Shown piece by piece: positions 60,688-64,000 of a stretch of 64,000 nucleotides of DNA. The position numbers and the translations under genes were made by a program. The first letter of the stretch is position 1. Every line of letters starts with the position of its first letter. This DNA is from Euphorbia lathyris. Taxonomy: Eukaryota > Streptophyta > Magnoliopsida > Malpighiales > Euphorbiaceae. The notes beneath the pieces were generated by a model. That model was not told the DNA's origin, made no database searches, and worked only from the letters and a program-made list of their open reading frames with translations. The stretch covers positions 81,901,001 through 81,965,000 of the forward strand of contig NC_088913.1 in the NCBI RefSeq assembly GCF_963576675.1. Direction: 5' to 3'.

Positions 60688-60958
60688 TTCTTTTCTTTTC
60701 TTTATTCCTTTTAAAATTCATCAGTTTTCTCTGAACCGTTTCTCCACCGTTTCTTTGATTTACGAAGATTCGACCGTCCGAATCACTTGAAATTGGAACC
60801 ATAGCATCTTTATGCATAGATCTAAGTCCTAATCGAAGAGTTTTAGAGTTTCGATAGTGTTTGGAGGGAAATGTCTTAGACAGAATTTAGAGGCAAATCG
60901 ATCGGGTGTATTTTGTTTAATTAGTGACCAAGGTAAGTAACTATCAACTATATTTTGA

Positions 60959-60962
<4 letters not shown>

Positions 60963-61024
<62 letters not shown>
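60963..61024. repeat. second (TA)n microsatellite in the solo LTR
   Basis: About 30 TA units, 280 bp after the first tract. Two long TA tracts in one LTR can pair with each other or with themselves. Confidence 0.95.
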
Positions 61025-61026
<2 letters not shown>

Positions 61027-64000
61027 CAAAGAAGTTTCAGAAATTGATATTTTAGGGTTATGCAGAAATTTTGTAAAATTGGGGTTTTTCATGATTTTGC
61101 TTTTTATTGTGAAATTACGGTTCAAATGAAGCTATTGATTATGCTTCTATGTGAATTTCAGATTTTACTTGATTATGTTGATTTAAGGCTTAATTTGGTT
61201 GATTTACATATATACATATATGTTTTTGGTTTCAATATATATCTATATTGAACAAAATGAATTTGATGATTTATTACGAATTGTTTTTGGATTGAAAAAT
61301 CGGTTGCGGTTATTATTGTTATTATTTTGGATTGAAGTCCAAATATGATTTTTATGATACAAAAGGGCTAATTGTAGCCAAATGATTTATGGTTATGAAA
61401 TAGTTTGGAATTTGATTGTGAAAGGAAATTTGAGTACCTTATGATTTTATATCCATCGAGAGTTATCCGGATCGGTGGTTTTATATTTGAAGACCATGTT
61501 CAGTGAGGGACATGGCCTGTGTACACAGTCTGAAGACCTATTGGGTATGGCAGTGAAGTGTTGGGTAAGACCATATGGGATAGGCAATGTTAAGAGACGT
61601 CTCGACTATATATGTGGTTATGGATTGATACAATGTTTTAAGTTCATTTGGATTATGTTTTCGGTTATGATTGATTTGATATAAGGTTTTACGTTTGATT
61701 GATTACGAGTTGGTTTGATCAAACACTTATTTGATTCCAAGTCGGTTTGATAAAACATTTACATTTATTTGATTACGAATTGATTTGATGAAACGTTTAT
61801 TTGTTTTGATATATTTTATAAGGTTTTGATTAAATCCCTTTATAAATGTATATATGTAGTTATGTTAAATAAAGTTGGTTTTTATAGCTGATAGTTTCTT
61901 ACTGAGATTTTTGTCTCGCCTTTTTAAATGTTTTAATGTTTTTAGGTGAGAAAGCACAGGATATAGAGAAGGTTACCGACCGTTTAGGCGGGGTTTGGAA
62001 GTTGACTGCTTATTGTGAGAATTATGGTTAGAACTTTGGTAGTTCAATTGTAATATAATGGCGTTAGATAATTTGGAGACTCTTAAGTATTGATTATTAT
62101 CTTTCTATTTCACGCCCGATGCCGATTGAGGTTGTCTAGGGTCGGGTGTGACAAGGTGGCTTGGGATTCTCATCTTGAGTTTAAAAACTTTGTCCAGGAT
62201 AATTGGAAGCCTCAGTCAAATGTTTTACAAGCTTCTGAGAGTTTTAGGAGTAATGTGGTGGCCTGGAATAAAAACATCTTTGGTCACATTATCAGAAGAA
62301 AGAATAAAATTTTAAGCAGGATTGAAGGCATCCACCGTATGTTGGAAATTAGGTTTGATCATAGTTTAGATGGTCTTCTGAGAACCCTCCAGAAGGAATT
62401 AGAAGATGTGTTGAGACAGGAAGAGTTACTTTGGTTTCAAAAATCTAGGAAAGCTTGGATTAAAGATGGAGATCGCAACACCAGGTATTTCCACCTTTCT
62501 ACGGTTATTAGAAGGCAGAGGAATCGAATTGAGGCTATCAAAGATCCGAATGGGGATTATGTTTATGAGAATAAGGATATTTGTCATTTGGCCCTTACTT
62601 TCTATAAAGATTTATTCAAATAAGACATTGTGGATCTGGATAAAGCTCTTTCTGGGACTACGTTTCCTATGTTGGGAGATAAGGTGCTGGAAGCTTTCCA
62701 GCCTATTGAGAAAGAGATTGATCAGGCGATCTTTAGTATTGGGGCTACTAAAGCTCCTGGGGTTGATGGTCTCACTGCCGGTTTTTATCATAAACATTGG
62801 GAGACGGTGAAGGAAGGTGTTTATAGTTTTATTAAAGGAGTTTTTAATGGGTCTGAGGATGTTAGGCTGGTGAACAAAACTCTTCTGGTTCTGATTCCTA
62901 AAGTGGAGAATCCGTCTTCCTTCTTACAGATGAGACTTATTAGTCTTTGTAATGTGCTTTACAAGGTTATTACAAAAATTGTGGCTAATAGATTCCGGTG
63001 TATTCTTCCTGATATTATTAGCCAGAATCAAGGCAGTTTTGTTCCTGGGAGACAGATGATGGATAATGTGGTTATAGCCCAGGAGATGGTCCACTCTATG
63101 AAAATTAAAAAGGGGAAAAAGGGTATTATGGCTCTGAAGTTGGATCTGGAAAAAGCTTATGACCACCTTAACTAGAATTTTCTTATTGATAGTCTGAAGA
63201 GAGCAGGTATTCTGGACAATTGGATGAGACTAATAGAGGTTTGCATTTCTTCTCCGGTTTTTCAAGTTTTAATTAATGGAGATATGTCTGAGGAGTTTAC
63301 TCCTTCCTAGGGCATCCGACAAGGGGACCCTATGAGCCCTTTCTTATTTGTTATTGCTATGGAAAGGTTGACTCACCTTATCCAAGATGTTGTTAGTAGT
63401 GGGATCTACCACTCGATTTCCAATAATAGATTCTGCCCCCCGATTACTCATTTGTTCTTTGCTGATGATGTGATGATCTTTGTGGAAGGGAATGAGGAGC
63501 AAATAGGTGTGATCATGGAAATCCTTAACTGTTTCTGCTCTGCCTTTGGTCAAAAGTTTAATATCCAAAATCCCGGATGTTATGTTCGAAAAACATAAGT
63601 CATGGAGTCTGCAAAAGGCTGAGTGAAATCTCTGGTATTCCTCTAACTAATTCTTTGGGTAAATATCTGGGGGTTCCCCTCCATAGTGAAAGAGTGTCTA
63701 AAGCTTCCTTTAAAGAGACTTTCGACAAAACTAATAGTAAATGTGCCATTCGGAAAGCAAAATCCCTTTCTCTTACGGGTCGTCTTACCTTGATTCAGTC
63801 TGTCAACTGTGCGGTTCCTAATCATATTATGCAAGCATGTAGACTTCTTGAGCCTGTTCTTAATGATCTTGATAAAATCAATCGTCGTTTCCTATGGGGG
63901 GGACTCTGAGAAGGGGAAAAAAATCCACCTTGTTCCTTGGAAAGAGGTTTGTCAACCGGAAATTATGGGAGGCCTGGGGATTAGACTGGCCAGGGATAAT

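Larger units (their letters stand above)
60395..62153. mobile_element. solo LTR, Ty3/gypsy (Tekay/Del-like), in LINE copy 2
   Basis: It begins TGTCACGTCCG and ends GGGTCGGGTGTGACA, with exact 5-bp TSD AGGTG (60390-60394 and 62154-62158). The LINE frame is in register on the two sides once one TSD copy is discounted. At 1759 bp, with no internal coding, PBS or second LTR, it is a solo LTR left by LTR-LTR recombination. The phrase TTTCTTACTGAGATTTTTGT near 61889, followed by TTAGGTGAGAAAG, is typical of chromovirus LTRs of the Tekay/Del type, read 5' to 3' on the + strand. Confidence 0.87.
57650..64000 (+). mobile_element. L1-type LINE, copy 2 (3' end outside window)
   Basis: The same family as the LINE at 9463-15766 but on the opposite strand. 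It begins near 57650 with a GC-rich leader, then ORF1 (57942) and ORF2 (59667), which runs past the window end. A solo LTR (60395-62153) interrupts it. It is dead through several point mutations, none of which I saw shared with copy 1. The exact 5' end and TSD cannot be set without the 3' end. Confidence 0.92.
59667..64000 (+). pseudogene. LINE ORF2: endonuclease and reverse transcriptase (broken, partial)
   Basis: It starts MDLFVWNVRGAASK at 59667. A 1-nt deletion near 60082 breaks the frame in the AGDFND motif. The conserved SDH of the endonuclease reads SSH here (RHSSHCPILV, near 60312), which would remove a catalytic Asp. After the solo LTR the same frame resumes at 62159. RT follows: stops at 62621-62623, in the AYDHLN region near 63174 and before GIRQGDPMS near 63308; the FADD box is at 63458-63469. 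Further shifts lie near 63590 and 63905 (a G-run). The zf-RVT and RNase H parts lie beyond the window. Confidence 0.92.

Noticed and set aside
1..64000. Prokaryotic-style features (operons, ribosome binding sites, attachment sites, replication origins)
   Set aside because: The spliced plant genes and plant transposons make such readings meaningless here.

Overview
The window is nuclear DNA of a flowering plant, most likely a eudicot. The genes have spliced exons with GT-AG introns, the intergenic DNA is AT-rich, and the repeats are plant families (Ty1/copia, L1-type LINE with DUF4283 ORF1, RTE, Au SINE, hAT, Mutator-like, PIF/Tourist and Stowaway MITEs, TRIMs). Nothing prokaryotic, organellar or viral-genomic was seen. 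The species cannot be named from this sequence.

Only two host genes are supported, and they converge. A five-exon TRICHOME BIREFRINGENCE-LIKE (TBL) gene on the + strand (19793-23629, 371 residues) encodes a predicted Golgi polysaccharide O-acetyltransferase. A 37-exon gene on the - strand (53889 down to 24529, 1825 residues) encodes APC1, the largest scaffold subunit of the anaphase-promoting complex. I placed every exon by eye. All junctions fit GT-AG and the summed coding length (5478 nt) is divisible by three.

The rest is transposon-derived, in layers. 1-7200: a mariner-like MITE, a nearly intact Ty1/copia element with 5-bp target-site duplication (TSD) TCCAC, a hAT-like repeat and an Au SINE. 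8066-15898: a hAT-type element (8-bp TSD GGTGTTTG) that holds a full-length but dead L1-type LINE (14-bp TSD). 18318-24500: a Mutator-like MITE, then the TBL gene, whose introns hold a hAT-like MITE and a 1-kb palindromic Mutator-like element. 24529-53889: APC1, whose introns hold at least two TRIMs, two Au SINEs, an RTE fragment nested in a PIF/Tourist MITE, a Stowaway nested in a Mutator-like MITE, a hAT-like MITE, a copia relic and a tRNA-like SINE. 54152-57491: two Mutator-like elements (10-bp and 9-bp TSDs) and a Tourist-like MITE. 57650-64000: a second LINE of the same family on the + strand, split by a solo Ty3/gypsy-type LTR with TSD AGGTG and running off the window.

The two host genes have no evident functional link. 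I found no new gene system. What stands out is the clean insertion record (at least a dozen elements with matching TSDs, several nested), a pair of non-coding TRIMs with conserved interiors but diverged LTRs, and a Mutator-like element filled with CTTCAC...GTGAAG palindromes. All motif and splice calls were made by reading; no database search was run.
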